NCBI GenBank assembly: GCA_030549335.1
Contig: CM060183.1
Coordinates: 33,540,768-33,604,767, forward strand
Reading direction: 5' to 3'
Length of the DNA: 64,000 nt
Origin: Pontederia crassipes
Taxonomy: Eukaryota; Streptophyta; Magnoliopsida; Commelinales; Pontederiaceae
Part shown: piece by piece, positions 23,501 through 35,348 of the stretch
Layout: each line of letters opens with the position of its first letter
How positions within the stretch are numbered: the stretch's first letter is position 1
The notes under the pieces: generated by a model
Told to the model about the DNA's origin: nothing
The model's database searches: none
Seen by the model: the letters and a program-made list of their open reading frames with translations, nothing else
Translations under genes and position numbers: made by a program

Positions 23501-23697
23501 AACATGGCCCTGAGGAAACTCAAAAGGATGTCTTGAGAAGATGTGTTGCTGCAGAACCAAAACATGGTGAAACATGGCAAACGATCTCTAAGGCTGTGGA
23601 AAATTCTCACTCTTCAGTTGAAGCTATTCTTAAGAAGGTCGTAGTTGCACTTGGTAAAGAAGAGAATTCCAGCATGGTGGATGCTTTGAATCCATAG
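20581..23697 (+). CDS. STA1: Pre-mRNA-processing factor 6 homologue (STABILIZED1)
   Basis: An intronless frame of 1,038 codons encodes the plant PRP6 homologue, a U5/tri-snRNP scaffold for spliceosome assembly in the nucleus. Residues 1-80 form a ubiquitin-like domain (start MVFVQTPGGKTLAIDLDP), a plant feature of this protein. The PRP1 N-terminal domain follows (FLNSKPPPNYVAGLGRGATG, EGNDVGLFASAEYDEDDKEAD, IPEIGDYSLRNKK). From about residue 370 to the end come HAT/TPR-like helical repeats (LWLALARLE, VWMKSAIIERELGN, LWLSLARLEEG, FWALYYKFELQHGPEE). Length fits Arabidopsis STA1 (~1,030 aa). I take the ATG at 20581; the frame is open a little upstream but without an earlier ATG. The stop is at 23695-23697. 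Its promoter region is duplicated upstream. Confidence 0.96.
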   Translation: MVFVQTPGGKTLAIDLDPKSASLHDLKFAVATRSGVPISLQRLFLSSRRLSSATVGAPDDSSASLADLAVRPSSTLALHFPLLGGAGGAPPQPAATPAQPARYDFLNSKPPPNYVAGLGRGATGFTTRSDIGPARAAPDLPDRSATAVGAAAAAGVGRGRGKGPGEEDEEEEADDKGYDENQKFDEFEGNDVGLFASAEYDEDDKEADAVWESIDKRMDSRRKDRREARLKQEIEKYRAANPKITEQFADLRRKLTELTQQEWDSIPEIGDYSLRNKKKRFESFVPVPDTLLEKARQEQEHVTALDPKSRAAGGTETPWSQTPVTDLTAVGEGRGTVLSLKLDRLSDSVSGQTVVDPKGYLTDLKSMKITSDAEISDIKKARLLLKSVTQTNPKHPPGWIAAARLEEVAGKIQTARQLIQKGCEECPKNEDVWVEACRLASPEEAKEVIAKGVKANPNSVKLWMHAAKLEQNDLNKSRVLRKGLEHIPDSVRLWKSVVELANEDDAKLLLQRAVECCLLHVELWLALARLETYDRAKQVLNRARHKLPKEPAIWITAAKLEEANGNSTSVDKVIDRGIRTLQLEGVEIDREVWMKEAEAAERAGSVLTCKAIIRHTIGIGVEPEDRKRTWVADADECKKRGSVETARAIYDHALNVFLTKKSIWLRAAQLEKSHGTKESLDALLRRAVTYCPQAEVLWLMGAKEKWLAGDVPAARAILHEAYAAIPNSEEVWLAAFKLEFENHEPERARMILAKARDRGGTERVWMKSAIIERELGNSAEERRLLEEGLKLFPSFFKLWLMLGQMEDRLGHVEQAKEAYETGLKHCPTCIPLWLSLARLEEGTSGLSKARAVLTLARKKNLQNPELWLAAIRAESRHGNKKEADTLMAKALQECPTSGILWAASIEMVPRPQRKTRSMDAIKRCDHDPHVIAAVAKLFWLDRKVDKARNWFNRAVTLAPDIGDFWALYYKFELQHGPEETQKDVLRRCVAAEPKHGETWQTISKAVENSHSSVEAILKKVVVALGKEENSSMVDALNP

Positions 23698-26600
23698 TCT
23701 ATGCTTACCACATTGCCGATCTAGTAGGTGTGCAATCTTCAACATCTTTTATGAATGACGGTTACTTGTTTCTAGTTAATTCATGTAACTTAACCCAGTA
23801 GTCTTGTTCTTTAAGAAATGAATGCTACTCGTATGCAGTTTTTTTTTTTTTTGAGAGCATACTAGTTAGAGTTCATGTAGCGTAGCCCAGTAGTCTCATG
23901 CTTTCCTATGCTCAGGTTTTACTTGTTCCTCATTTTAAGAAGCAACAAATTCTAATAATTTAGACATTGTCTGTTCCTTAGGGTAAGATTGTTGATCCTC
24001 ATGTTAGATTTTTCTTCTATATTATGTCTCTTTTATCAATTAAAAAATGATAGAAATCTGACTGTGAATCCATTGCTCATTTGTGTTTAGCATTTTGCTG
24101 ATACTTAAGGGCACTGACATTTTTGAGCTTTAAGGACGTATATACTTTTTTGCTATGCAAGGCTGGTTCCCTTTATTTAATATGTTAATTTATTTAATCT
24201 TCTAATATGGCAAATAACTTGTGAGTTTATTAAATAAATTCCAACTGTTTGTGCAATGTATTTGGTAGTAGGAATAAATTTTGAGGATTCAAATTCTGTT
24301 AATGGACTAGGCTTGATGTTTATTCCCCTCTTTGTTGAATCTGATCAACTGATATTCACTTCAAATATATGCCATGCCAAGGTGGTACCTTTAATTCCAT
24401 AGGCTAGGCCCTCTTTAAAAAATTCCATATGCTAGGATATGTATTCTTTGTAAAGCAGATTGTACTTTTTTTCTTGACCAAAATTTCTTAGGCAATAAGT
24501 GGGTAAACTTGAAATATATAAATGCTGGATGCAAATAAATTACGTCTTTCATTAGTTCCATTTGTTGTTCTTATGTTTGCTGTCATTCAATTTACTCGTC
24601 CATGCTTTAGTTCTTCAACTTACATTCTTGGTGATTTGTAGATAATATCATCTGTTATACATCTTTTTCGGTTGTCTATGCAGTGCTTTTCTCCATCTCT
24701 ACTTAAACTATATCCTATATTCTACTCTCATGTCTCTGCGGTTCTTTTCCTCCATCTTTGCTTCTGTTGTATTCCCTAGAAAAGCTTTACTCGTTTCCTC
24801 AAAGAAATCTCAGTACTAGCTATTCCAAACTTTCATCTATATTCTTCAATTCATATCGTCCCTCAGGATTTTCCCCTTCACTGTTCCTGTAACATGTTGC
24901 AGCGTGTATGTTTAAGGGTGAACACAGTCCCAGTCCATTTGGGACTGCACTGACCTGGGCTTTCTGGAAAATATTTGGGCCCGGTGTATAATTGGTTCAG
25001 GACTGGATCTACACTTCAGAAAACATGGCCGGATGCAGGTCAGGACCAGATCTGCGCTAGGAGACCTGATCTGGGACCTGACCCAATTAAAAATAAAATT
25101 CTAATGATATATTAGCTTACCTAGTTCCAGAAAAACCCTAATGCGCCTGGCCTAAACCTGCCACATAAACTTAAACCGTAAGGTAATGATAGAATATATT
25201 AAACTACCTAGTTGTAATTTATTTCGATGCCATTCCCAGTTTTTCATGTTCCAAAATTTCAGATCCCGTAGAAAACCAGCCAGGAATGGGTCTATTTTTT
25301 TTTTTTTTTTGAGAAGGATGAGTGTTGACACAGACCAAACATGGTGCTGCTCTGCCCCTATGTTTGTGGCATAATTTGCTGTTGTGGATGACCTCAAGAT
25401 CATTATTTTGATAAATAATGATTTAGTTTTATAGGTTCCTTTTGTTGGCGATGTCTTTTTATTTTAAATAATGGTGAGAAAGAAAGTGTGTTGTGGATAT
25501 TGACTACTTACCTCAACATGTTATATGGATGGTTTAGGGAAAGTGTTATAAGTTGGGTTGCAGAGGCATCGATTCGAATACAAAAAGTAAATTTGGAGGT
25601 TTATCCGTGAATTTTGTCCATTACTGGGTCATTTGACTAACCAGGACTGATGTGTGTGAATCCACAGTTTTTTTTTCTCTCATGTCGATTTGCTGATTGG
25701 TTTACTAATATCCCTTTCGAAAAAAAAATGATTTTATGAAATAAAGCTGGATGTAAATGAAACGAAACAAGAGAAGAAAAAACAGAAGCTCTCTTGATAA
25801 AGTTCGCTGAATTTTCGTTCGCTGAATTTTCTTTTCTTATCTCATGCATCAGGAGATGATGGCAATGACGCAGTAAAACTCCAAGCATTCTGGACAAAGC
25901 AAAGCATGAGAGAAAGCTTCGACTTGTTATGTGATCAATGATCTGTGATTCTGTATGGCTGTAACATGTAACTTGCGTCCATCATCCTTGGTGACTTCCT
26001 CGGTGTGGGACTTCCAGAGGGCAAAAGACTCGACGTATCCCTGATGTCGGCATCAACCTTACAGTTGCTGGCACCAAAACCTGTTCCTCTCTGGCAGTTA
26101 AAATTATACATTACATGATGGGTCCGTTCGCTGAATTTCCATTCCGAACGTACTATTACCATTAGAATATGTGCAGAAATTACATTGAAAATATATTATG
26201 TTGATGGAATCCTACTCACTTCCAAATGAACAGATTCTCGAGTCCCTATCTCAGAGCACATCTTCGTCAGGATGTCGTGATTCAAGATCTTTTTACTTTG
26301 AAGATTAGATCTTAGATGTCATTTTAGCTTAATTTTAGAGGCCGCGCTGCAGTGTTGAACATCTTATATTCAGAAATTCGTTGCAAATATAATCTACTAT
26401 TAAATCCTTGCATAAATACCGCTCCGGAGAAAAATCCTTGCATTTTACTATTTAACTTTTTTGGTGTTCGGTTTCGGTTGTAAGATGCAGTGTGAACTCT
26501 ACTGTTCTTGGTGTGCAGAGCAGAACAATATATAGACTCGAATAATGTACGGTAATTTCATAATTTGTAATCGTGTTATCTCTTCGTGATTATTGCGAGA

Positions 26601-27011
26601 ACTGTCAAAAGTTCGCCTGCAAATCTCCACCAAAACTTGGACTCATACACTGAACATTCACAAGAAAGTTGAGTCAGATAATAATTAATTAAAATCTAAG
26701 AACTAAATAATAAAATATAATTAAACATATAATCAAACACACAAAATGATTTTCAATACTTTTGTTTTAGCTCAATTAATTAAATATTAATGTTTTTTTC
26801 ACCCAAAAATATTATTTAATGATTAAAGACACCGAGCCAGTCCAGAAAAAAAATGACACATTCAAGAGATGAAGGTGTCACGAATTATGATATATACAAA
26901 TCCGATAGCGCCAAGATATCCAGCAACAAGTACAGAAGACCGCTCGGTGAGCACGCGCCGGAAGTTCCTACTGACAACGATGGCGATGCCACATCTTCGG
27001 CATGCCAGAAG
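23698..27011. other. STA1 3' flank and intergenic DNA
   Basis: The first few hundred bases are likely 3' untranslated region. No other gene is supported. At about 24915-25110 there is a GC-richer block starting gggtgaacacagtcccag, with repeated gacctg/ggacctgacccaatt phrases, that looks like a decayed transposon, but no terminal repeat was found. Poly-T runs occur at 23840 and 25291. Confidence 0.5.
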
Positions 27012-27075
27012 CCACGTAGTAGCCGAACATGGCAACGTGGATCAGAACTGCGTCTCGAGGTCGATGGCTATAAAT
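27012..27075 (+). promoter_or_regulatory. Core promoter of the oil-body gene with ABRE-like boxes
   Basis: A TATAAAT box lies at 27069-27075, 59 bases before the ATG. Two ACGT-core elements precede it: ccacgtag at 27012-27019 and acgtgg at 27035-27040. ACGT-core boxes near the TATA are typical binding sites of bZIP factors of the ABA/seed-maturation pathway. Binding here is inferred only from the motifs. Confidence 0.5.
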
Positions 27076-27133
27076 GTCGTTCCCAGTTCAAGCTCCTTCA
27101 GTTCTCATCTCAGGAATCAGTAGCTTCGAACAA

Positions 27134-27960
27134 ATGGCCTCCAGCGCGGACAAGCCAGGAGCGGCGCCGGCGAGCACCGGCCAAGGGACGACGCCACCGG
27201 GGAAGCCGATGGGGGTGGAGCAGCATATGCTCGACAAGGGCGCCGAGATGTTGCAGTCGTTCAAGCCCGTTCGGCAGTTCAATCAGCACCTCTGCAGCTT
27301 CGCGCTCTACGGCCACGACCTCACCCGCCAGATCGAGACGCACCACTACTGCTCCCGCCTCAACCAGGACTTCATCCAGTGCGCCGTCTACAACGCCGAC
27401 GACTCCTCCGCTCAACTCATCGGTATATATGTTCGTCGATGCTCCATATATGCAGATAGACGGACCTCAGAGTCTCATAAAAGCTTGTGCTTGGATTAAC
27501 AGGCGTCGAATACATCGTTTCTGACCGCATCTTTGAGACCCTGCCGGTGGAGGAGCAGAAGCTGTGGCATTCCCACGCCTACGAGATCAAGTCGGGACTG
27601 ATGGCGAGCCCGAGGCTGCCGGAGATGCTGCAGAAGCCGGAGCTACAGGGGCTGGCGAAGACCTACGGCAAGTTCTGGTGCACGTGGCAGGTGGATCGCG
27701 GCGACAGGCTGCCGCTGGGTCCCCCGGCCCTGATGATGTCGCCGCAGGGCGTGAACATGGGCATGGTGCACCCGGACTTGGTGAAGAAGAGGGACGACAA
27801 GTACAACATCTCGAGCGAGGAGCTCAAGCAGTCGAGAGTGGAGGTGGCCGATCCGGAGTGGATCAACCCGAACGCGGACTACTGGAAGCAGCACGGGAAG
27901 GGCTTTGTGGTTGATACGGTGGAGACTGAGATGAAGACCGGTGGAGTTGCCTTCCCCTGA
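27134..27960 (+). CDS. Oil body-associated protein 2-like (DUF1264)
   Basis: Two exons, 27134-27422 and 27503-27960, joined by an 80-base GT-AG intron inside a glycine codon, give 248 aa. Family marks are GVEQHMLDKGAEMLQSF, HLCSFALYGHDLTRQIETHHYC, QCAVYNADD, GVEYIVSDRIFETLP, KLWHSHAYEIKSGL, YGKFWCTWQVDRGDRLPLG, PPALMMSPQG and NADYWKQHGKGF. The MMSPQG and ADYWKQ blocks fit the OBAP2 subgroup better than OBAP1. These proteins associate with seed lipid droplets and affect oil-body size and stability. No membrane segment is obvious. The ATG at 27134 follows a TATA box by 59 bases. The tRNA gene lies 150 bases downstream. Confidence 0.94.
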
Positions 27961-28109
27961 GGCCGAAGGAGCTCTCGCCTTGTGGACGGTGGTAGTCCAA
28001 TCCATCTCCATGAATCATCAGTAGTCGGGGACCTTGGGAGATCGAGCTTGTGGATGTGTTATATCTTTGTTTTGTAATATATAATAATAGTCGTATAAAT
28101 ACCGCACAA

Positions 28110-28181
28110 TCCGTTGTAGTCTAGTTGGTTAGGATACTCGGCTCTCACCCGAGAGACCCGGGTTCGAGTCCCGGCAACGGA
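28110..28181 (+). tRNA. tRNA-Glu (CTC anticodon)
   Basis: A 72-nt cloverleaf: acceptor arms tccgttg/caacgga, D-arm with the A box, anticodon stem ctcgg/ccgag around loop ctctcac (anticodon CTC at 28144-28146), and B box ggttcgagtcc. No intron. The discriminator region and the T-run after it support an active nuclear gene. Confidence 0.96.
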
Positions 28182-28184
28182 ATA

Positions 28185-28193
28185 TTTTTTTTT
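28185..28193 (+). terminator. RNA polymerase III T-run terminator
   Basis: Nine T residues start three bases after the tRNA 3' end. Confidence 0.85.
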
Positions 28194-28676
28194 GCCTATT
28201 TGGACTGCTGCAATTTTATTATTATTATGTTAAAAATTTGAAAATTGCAGCATGTCTGCTTCATCTGCAGTTCTAAATAATAACTGGTACATCGTGTCAG
28301 ATACTTCTTCCTCCCAGAAGTTGGGGTCTCAGAACATGTCTTGTTTTTCCGGCGTTAATTTTTGGTATCGGAAGACAAAAAAAAACTCTCCTCTCTTGTC
28401 AGCAATAGTCTTCTGAAATTGCAAAATGCCAAAAATGCTAGACATATATTCTTTTTTTTTTAAATCTGGAATGTGCACCCTCTTTCTTCATGACATGGTA
28501 ACAAGAGCAACAAAGTACGAGAAAAAAAAATAAATGGAAAACAACATTTGTTAAGCAAACATCGATGTCCAGAATATACAACAAGAACAAAAGAACCACC
28601 TGCTACCTGTGGAAAGAATGCTTTTGAAAGGATGAAGGGAAGGGGGTGATGCAAGAGAAAAAAAGAAATGCCAAAT
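28194..28676. other. Intergenic DNA between tRNA-Glu and the MACPF gene
   Basis: No gene. The right part is probably the 3' untranslated region of the minus-strand MACPF gene. Confidence 0.5.
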
Positions 28677-31600
28677 TTAATAGTTTAACAAGGAATACTT
28701 TACACGCACAACAATCTTCCCCTTTTCCACACCCAACTTGGCTCCAGTTACCAACCAGTGCCCCGGTGTATCTTGTGGCCCCTTCAATATCTCTGTCATG
28801 TCGACAATCTTCGAGAGCCTGGAGCTTTCACCAGAAGATGATGATGCATCATCCTGTTTCTGGATTTGAGAAGTAGATGGACTATGATCCCACACTGATC
28901 TCCTTATGGTGCATCCAGGAACCTTGGAGAACAGTAATTTAAGATGGAGGACGCTCTTTGCACCGAAATCCCACACCCCGAGCTGAGCTCCTGTCACTAT
29001 GTAAACACCAGAAAGATCGCCGATGCTTGTTTCTGTGTGCTCAATCGGCGCTGTACTAACATGGGCAAAGTTCTTCCACTTGATCGGTTCGAACCAGCGA
29101 CTGTCCTGTTCCTCAGGGCCTTGCCATTTCGGGGGGCCAATTGCCATGTGACTGTCCCAGTGAGGGAGGAGAATCTTTGGCAGGGAAGCAAGATGCTGTA
29201 AATGGATGGCTAATCGATTTTGTTTGCTCCCTTCGAGATTCAATCTGAGGCCGGTGACCGGTTTACGTCCAACACTTACCTGCAGCCAGATCCGAGGAGA
29301 GTAGCTAGACAATTAACATGGAATGAGCTATAATAGTAACAATTAGGTGTTTAAAATGTGAATGCGTAGATAATACTTCCATATAAAAAAAACAAAATTT
29401 CAACTTCTTTGTTGTTAAAACTGTAATTTCTCTGGTCGCTTGGAGCATTTCCTTTCCTCTACAATCCCGAAATGCAAGCTATCATAAACCCAAATGAATG
29501 CTATTCCAAATTCAATGGCATATATACTGATGTATCAAGAAGAATTGTGCAAGTACAAGCACCGATGCTTGTTTCTTCCCTATTTTATGGTCATCTAACA
29601 AAAGATATCAAGTTGGTTGTCAGTTCTCATGCAAGACTACCACAGGACGCGTCAATGAGGCCCATTCCGGCAATAGTACCTTATGGTAGGACATATTATA
29701 CATGCAAAACTTTCTATATGAGAAAACTTGAATTGGTACATGATATAACCTTACATGAGCTTATGAATATTGCATCCCCTGCGGGCTATGAGTATGGGGC
29801 TAGAAGAGCTAGAACATGGCCACAAGGCCAATCTAATAAAACAAACAAACAATGTAGAACATGGGAGGGATTTGGGGAGTTGGAGTTTCTCAATGCACCA
29901 TCGAGATGGAGCATGTTCTCTGAAGTTATGCTTTCTCATACTATGAAACACAGCGAGAAGAGAATAGGTATCGATTTCTTTCTCATGTCTTCAATCAGAA
30001 AGATTAACTCCGCCTATGTTTTATAGCCGATCCCAAGCCCGGATAAATGAGGAGGGTTGTCTTAGGTCTCGACAGCCAGCGTAAAATCCTGTCGAATCTC
30101 ATGAACATGGATCAACAGCGTCGTATGATCCATGTAGCCGACCCCACCTAGTGGGATAACGCTTTGTTGTTGTTGTCGTCGTCGTCTTCAATAAAAAAGA
30201 TTAACAGATTTTAAATGAAAAATAGTCAGAGCAGCAATTCAGGTGACCCTAGTATCTGAAATATTAGGTGTGAAGTGTGAACCCAATTCTAATTCCTTAA
30301 ATTTTTAATCTAGCACGTGAGTGGTTATGAATTTATGGGTAAGACTAATGAAAATGTACCTAACCATTAAATAAGTTTGCAGATGGAAATTCTGGCATAG
30401 TAGTTAGGTGCCTAGGCCTGCTACAAGTTAGGAGGTCAGGATAAACTTATGCAGTTGTCTCCTAATAAAAGCTTCCAAGAGTGTATTTTGCATCTTACAT
30501 TTTATCCTCATCTAAGCTCGTTAGCAGACCTGAAGGTAAAATGGCAAGTTGGTAATGGCATTTCCAATTTCAATAATAGGTAATTTTTCCAACAGAGGAT
30601 GCGTACTCAGTTGAACTTGTCTTTGTACTTTATTTTAGGAGCTTATTAGGAGCTGATACTTGGTCACTTGAGCATTCAAATAAGAAACATTATCCTAGGA
30701 CCACAAAAGAAAAAAAAAGAAGAGAGTGAGGTCCCAAATTTTATTTAGCGGTATATTAACAACAATTACAGCCAAAAGAATTAAAAAATGCAGCAAAGAT
30801 GTATTTCCTAGGCATAAGTTGTAAAAGCAATTTGCTGGACTTGCAAAAGCAAGAAAACCAGAAAAGACAACAGATTCCACAGGCAGGCTTTAACCTAGTT
30901 GGATTGATGACTGAAAGCAAAGACAACATATTCCACAGGCAGGCTTTAACCTAGTTGGGTTGATGACTGAACGCAAGGCTTGCTAAACTTTTTTTCCAAG
31001 AGGCATGGTTTTTCAAACTGAAACGAAACTACCCTGAAATGCACACAATATATGGTGCCACAGAAACAAGAAAATGCCACTAATGTATCTGGTGACATTG
31101 CTATGCCCTATAACTCCTGTGCAAATAAGATGGCTGCTGCTTGCATAAAGGAAATTCATTAGATCCATCTCATATCTTTCTTTCTTATCAGAATGCCATT
31201 GGAGAGTGACTCATGAAGAATAATGCTATTTGAACTCTTCAAAAAACAATGCTATTTGAAAAAAAATCTGGCACTAAGATGGTGTAATGTTTCTCAATTT
31301 GCTACCCAAAAAATGGTGCAACTAGTACTGCAAAATGTTTTGACTGATGCACTAACAAAAAAGAATCAGCTTTACCTGCTCTGAGCTAATATAGAGCCTG
31401 GGGCCCATTAAGCTAAATTGAAGAGAAGGGCACACAGGCTCCTTCCTCTGGTGACCAGGAATATTAACAGGTGCTGGAGCCCAAACTCTTTGCATCTGGA
31501 AATCCAAGAAATACTGTAGCTCCTCAATAGGAGGTTTAACTGGACAGAGAATGACATCCGTTACAGAGGAAACAGCAGCAGCATGCCAAATTATGGAAAA

Positions 31601-34600
31601 CAAAACCCAAAGAAAGATTCCAATAGAGAACTCCAGAGCACAACAGAACATATGAACACATGCAACTTCTTTTTAGAAAATGCACTATTTTATTTCATGG
31701 AAATAGTGCTTTAATCCACAGCGAGTATAATAATTGTCTCCCTGATTAAGTTACTACCCAACTGTTCAAGTGTGTCCAGATATTCTATATAGCATCCAAA
31801 GACCGCATTCAAACCGACCACTGTCAAGAGATATTTTAATAAATGGATATGTAGAGCTATATCAGGTGTAGAGTGGTGTAGTGTGACTGTATAATATGAT
31901 TAAAAGAATCACATATTAATTTAATTGCAGTGTTCTCATACACTATAGATATAAACTGCTTGACCCGGTGTAGTTCTACATATCCATTTACCTCTTTCAA
32001 ATATTTAAATGTGGTTACAGGCCACAAAATTATGAATTATGATATTAGGAAAAAACAAAACAGCTAAAATGTGATCAGTCACATAAGTTGGAGAGGGACA
32101 GTCCATCCATCATGATTCACGACCTAAGACTACATGAAATAGATAATGTCTACTTGGTGAAGAAACTTTCATAAAATACATGTTCATGTTGTTAGACTGA
32201 AATAATCCAAATGTATGCTTTAGTTATTATAGCTTTGTTATTCATAACCATGACTTACATTCAATGCAATATTTTAAGTCAGTATCTTTAATGTAAAAAA
32301 AAGATACAGAAGGCCAACAGAGAATAAGAGAGATTGAACCCTATACTAATGTTCTACACCAATTGCATTCAAGGAAAGTACACAGTGGGAAGAAGTCTAT
32401 AAGAAGAAAACCACAATTTGTCATATTAAGGATCCTGTTACATCCTAGTTCCCATGTTCTGCCAGTGCCAGATATTAATCAGTTTACTAACACAGCATCA
32501 GTCAATATTAAATAAAAACTCCTAAACTTGAATAGGATGCAAAAACTAGCTACAACATTAAAGAAAAAAGAGAGAGATCTTACACTCCAAATACAGATCT
32601 ACTGCACGAGCTAAATACTGAATTCCTGGCACTCCATTAAGAAGAGAAAGAATAGGACAAAATGTCATGTTAACAACATCTGGTGCTGCAGGTACAGTTT
32701 TTGTCCATTCTGCATGGTTCTGAACTAGGTCATCACCGCCTCTCCTTCGGAAGATCACTGTAACATCCTGCAGCAAATAGTAGATTTTTTTTTTCATGCA
32801 AGATATAAATGTCGCCTCTGGATTTTGGCATGAAATCCAACAAGAAACAGATTGCAGGGGCAAAGAGAACTTCCAGAATGCCAATATATTGGAAAGTATT
32901 TTTTGAGAACTTCCCAAATACCAATATAATTGGAACTATTTTGAACAACTGAAAAGTGAAATTCCCTCAAAAAAATAGAAAAAAATGATTATAAGTAAGC
33001 TAAAATGCCACTGCAGAACACAACCCAACAATCAGATAAATGGAAATGAACATTAAAATTGCAACTCTAGATTTACACTAGTTTTATAACATATCCTAAT
33101 ATCAAATGGATATGAAAGGATAAATACCCAAAGATATATAAACATACCTCCCTCCCACTTAATGGTGGAGCATTGTCACGGTTGCCAACAAGATGAGGAT
33201 CTGTAGGCTGTATGATTGAAAGGTGTCAGACTATATTCATTAATAGTATTCTCACCTAATAAATTATTATCTATGCATCTCATGCGGAATAGAGGAAAAC
33301 CTTGTCCCTATAATCCAACGATGTGCTATCTGGCTGTTCTAAGTTCAAAAATCTCTGATCGCCAATATCCTGAACATACTTCTCAATGTCTGATGCTGAT
33401 AACTGAGATGAATGGTGCTGCTTAATATACACTTCATCTTTGCCGCCAATAGTCACAGATGTAATAATATGTGTTCCAAAATTATCAATGAAGCTGAAAA
33501 AGATTCAAGAGATTACCGAGTTATCAGATGACAAAAAAACTAAAAATCTTTTGAAAAGTTTCAGATTCACATGTGCAATATGCTTTACAAGAATGCTCAG
33601 AAATCAAAATCTACAAGATTGTGAAATTTTCAAAAGCCCATGAAGAAACAAAAATAAGACAGAATTACGATAATAATTAACTAAAATCATGGTGCCAATA
33701 CCTAGTCACAAATAAAAATAAGTTTATTACCTACTAACCTAGCCAAAGGTGACGGATCCCAACTGTGTGGAACAGCGCGCTTGACATCATCATGTAATGT
33801 TAAGTCATCACGAACCAGCTTAACCTTATATAGAGGGATTAAGTACCCATCCATTGCCAGTGCTTTTGTTGCCGCAGCATCAACTTTCCAGGAACCCGTA
33901 AAGCTAAACATCGATTTAAAAGTGCCAAGAGGTACTTTTTCAGACAAACCTGACTTCTTATTGAAATGCTCAGCCATCTAAAAGAAGTGTCACAGCACCA
34001 AGTGTTATGAATTATGATAGAAACAAGCATGTCTTGGTAAAATAAAGGTATTATTTTAGCGGATGGAAAATGGTACCTTAAAACGAGTACTTTATAAGCA
34101 GAAATCATACAAAAAGGGGACTTGTATACATTGATCTAAGATGAAGATATTTATTTGAAAAACAATGTTGTGGCAGTTTCCCCATTTATCTTGTGAAGAG
34201 GTAGACTGGTAGAATTGGGCTACGAGAAACAGTCCACAAACCATAATAGCAGGTAGCAACACTTACAATTTACAAGCTTTCATGTAGTTCATCACAGGGC
34301 ACATGGTACTGCAAACTTAACTTAGAGATGACCATATCACGAACACAAAAGTTTTGTCTCCCTATCTTTTTGCGACTTTTCCTGATCTCCACCTTATGTT
34401 GTAGTTCGCAAAACATGCTCAAACAAGATAATGTTGCCCCCACAATGATGTACCCAAAATCTAATATGCCTAGCCCTAGCGAAAAGTGATGTCTCCAAAG
34501 CATAATGCCATCCACGATTAGGAAGAAAACTCTCTACTTGTAGTGGCAATACCGCGAATACCTTACTACGCATAAAAGCAACAGTATTTCAGTGTTAACC

Positions 34601-35185
34601 AACCAATGCAAGGCCGATACTTTCGAGTCAATCGAAACTCACTCCATAAATACAACATTGAAGTTAAATCTAGATACAGAAGCAATACTACTTGTCTCGG
34701 AATCTGAAACCCCCTAAAATCGACCGCAAAATAAGATAATTGGAACGATCGCAAAGGCGAATCGATCCCAACGTTTACTCCTTACAAAGAGCACGAGTGG
34801 AACAAGAATTTAGGCAGGTCAGAGATGCTTCGAACGAAGGACTGATCAGGAGAATCCAGAGGCAAACCTGCTGGAAGCTGCAGACGAGGATGGGCTCGCG
34901 CCGACCTCTGCCCCTAGAGATGTCGACCTCGCGGGGCACGCCGGCGAGGACAACGCTGCTTCCGTCGTCCGACAGGACGACGTCCCGCGCGCGCGACGCG
35001 TCGAGCTGAACGAGCCGGGTCCCCGGCGCGCCCTTGCAGTAGAGAAGCCGGGCGTCGGAGGTGACATCGAAACCCCGGCCCAGCGCCTGCACAGCGTTCG
35101 TGAGCGTCGCGATCAGTGGGTCCATGCTTGCCGCCGCCGCCGCCTCAGCTGCAGCCGTCGCCGGCCGCCGTCGCCTCTCGTCCAT
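28677..35185 (-). CDS. MACPF domain protein of the CAD1/NSL1 group
   Basis: Seven exons (35185-34868, 33977-33739, 33493-33301, 33207-33148, 32767-32584, 31539-31376, 29279-28677) join in frame to 586 aa with GT-AG introns. The MACPF signature is at the exon 2/3 join: FIDNFGTHIITSVTIGG. Other family marks are GFDVTSDARLLYCKG, VPLGTFKSMFSFTGSW, KAVPHSWDPSPLA (AVPHSWDPSPLA here), PPIEELQYFLDFQ, LQFSLMGPRLYI, RLAIHLQHLASLPKI, and at the C-terminus GVYIVTGAQLGVWDFG and GHWLVTGAKLGVEKGK. Plant members limit salicylate-linked cell death; they are host proteins without signal peptides. The first ATG gives an Ala-rich extension; a second ATG at 35125 (MDPLIATL) gives 566 aa and matches relatives better. 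Intron 6 holds an RTE insertion and a 56-bp tandem duplication. Confidence 0.94.
30009..30184 (+). mobile_element. Short non-autonomous RTE-derived insertion in MACPF intron 6
   Basis: A 176-bp element flanked by a 21-bp imperfect target duplication (29988-30008 and 30185-30205, three mismatches). The right 65 bases match the 3' end of the LINE at 8.7 kb (cgtcgtatgatccatgtagc, then ccgaccccacctagtgggat) and end in TTG then TCG repeats. The left 105 bases (gatcccaagcccggataaat onward) are absent from the long copy and resemble the 5' leader of plant RTE elements, so the element joins the two ends with the middle missing. Confidence 0.85.
30865..30976. repeat. 56-bp tandem duplication in MACPF intron 6
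   Basis: Copies at 30865-30920 and 30921-30976 differ at only a few positions; the shared core is ttccacaggcaggctttaac. Confidence 0.9.
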
Positions 35186-35348
35186 ACCGATTCCACTGGA
35201 GTATGAGCAACAGGACGGTTCAGTCTCATCTCATCTCTGCGTCCTTCTTTGTCTGGCGAAGAAAAATAGCATGAAAGTTCCAACGAGGAGGACGACGAGG
35301 AGGCTGCCAAGATTTGTCCGAATAACAAAAGAACGCGGTTTCTAAAAG

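Noticed and set aside
26853..27524. A 223-codon frame overlapping the oil-body gene
   Set aside because: It runs out of frame with the OBAP2 exon and reads Ser/Arg/Thr-rich low-complexity text; it is a GC-rich shadow frame.
28677..35185. Reading the MACPF gene as a toxin or pathogen gene
   Set aside because: The protein matches plant CAD1/NSL1 host proteins, lacks a signal peptide and has normal plant introns.
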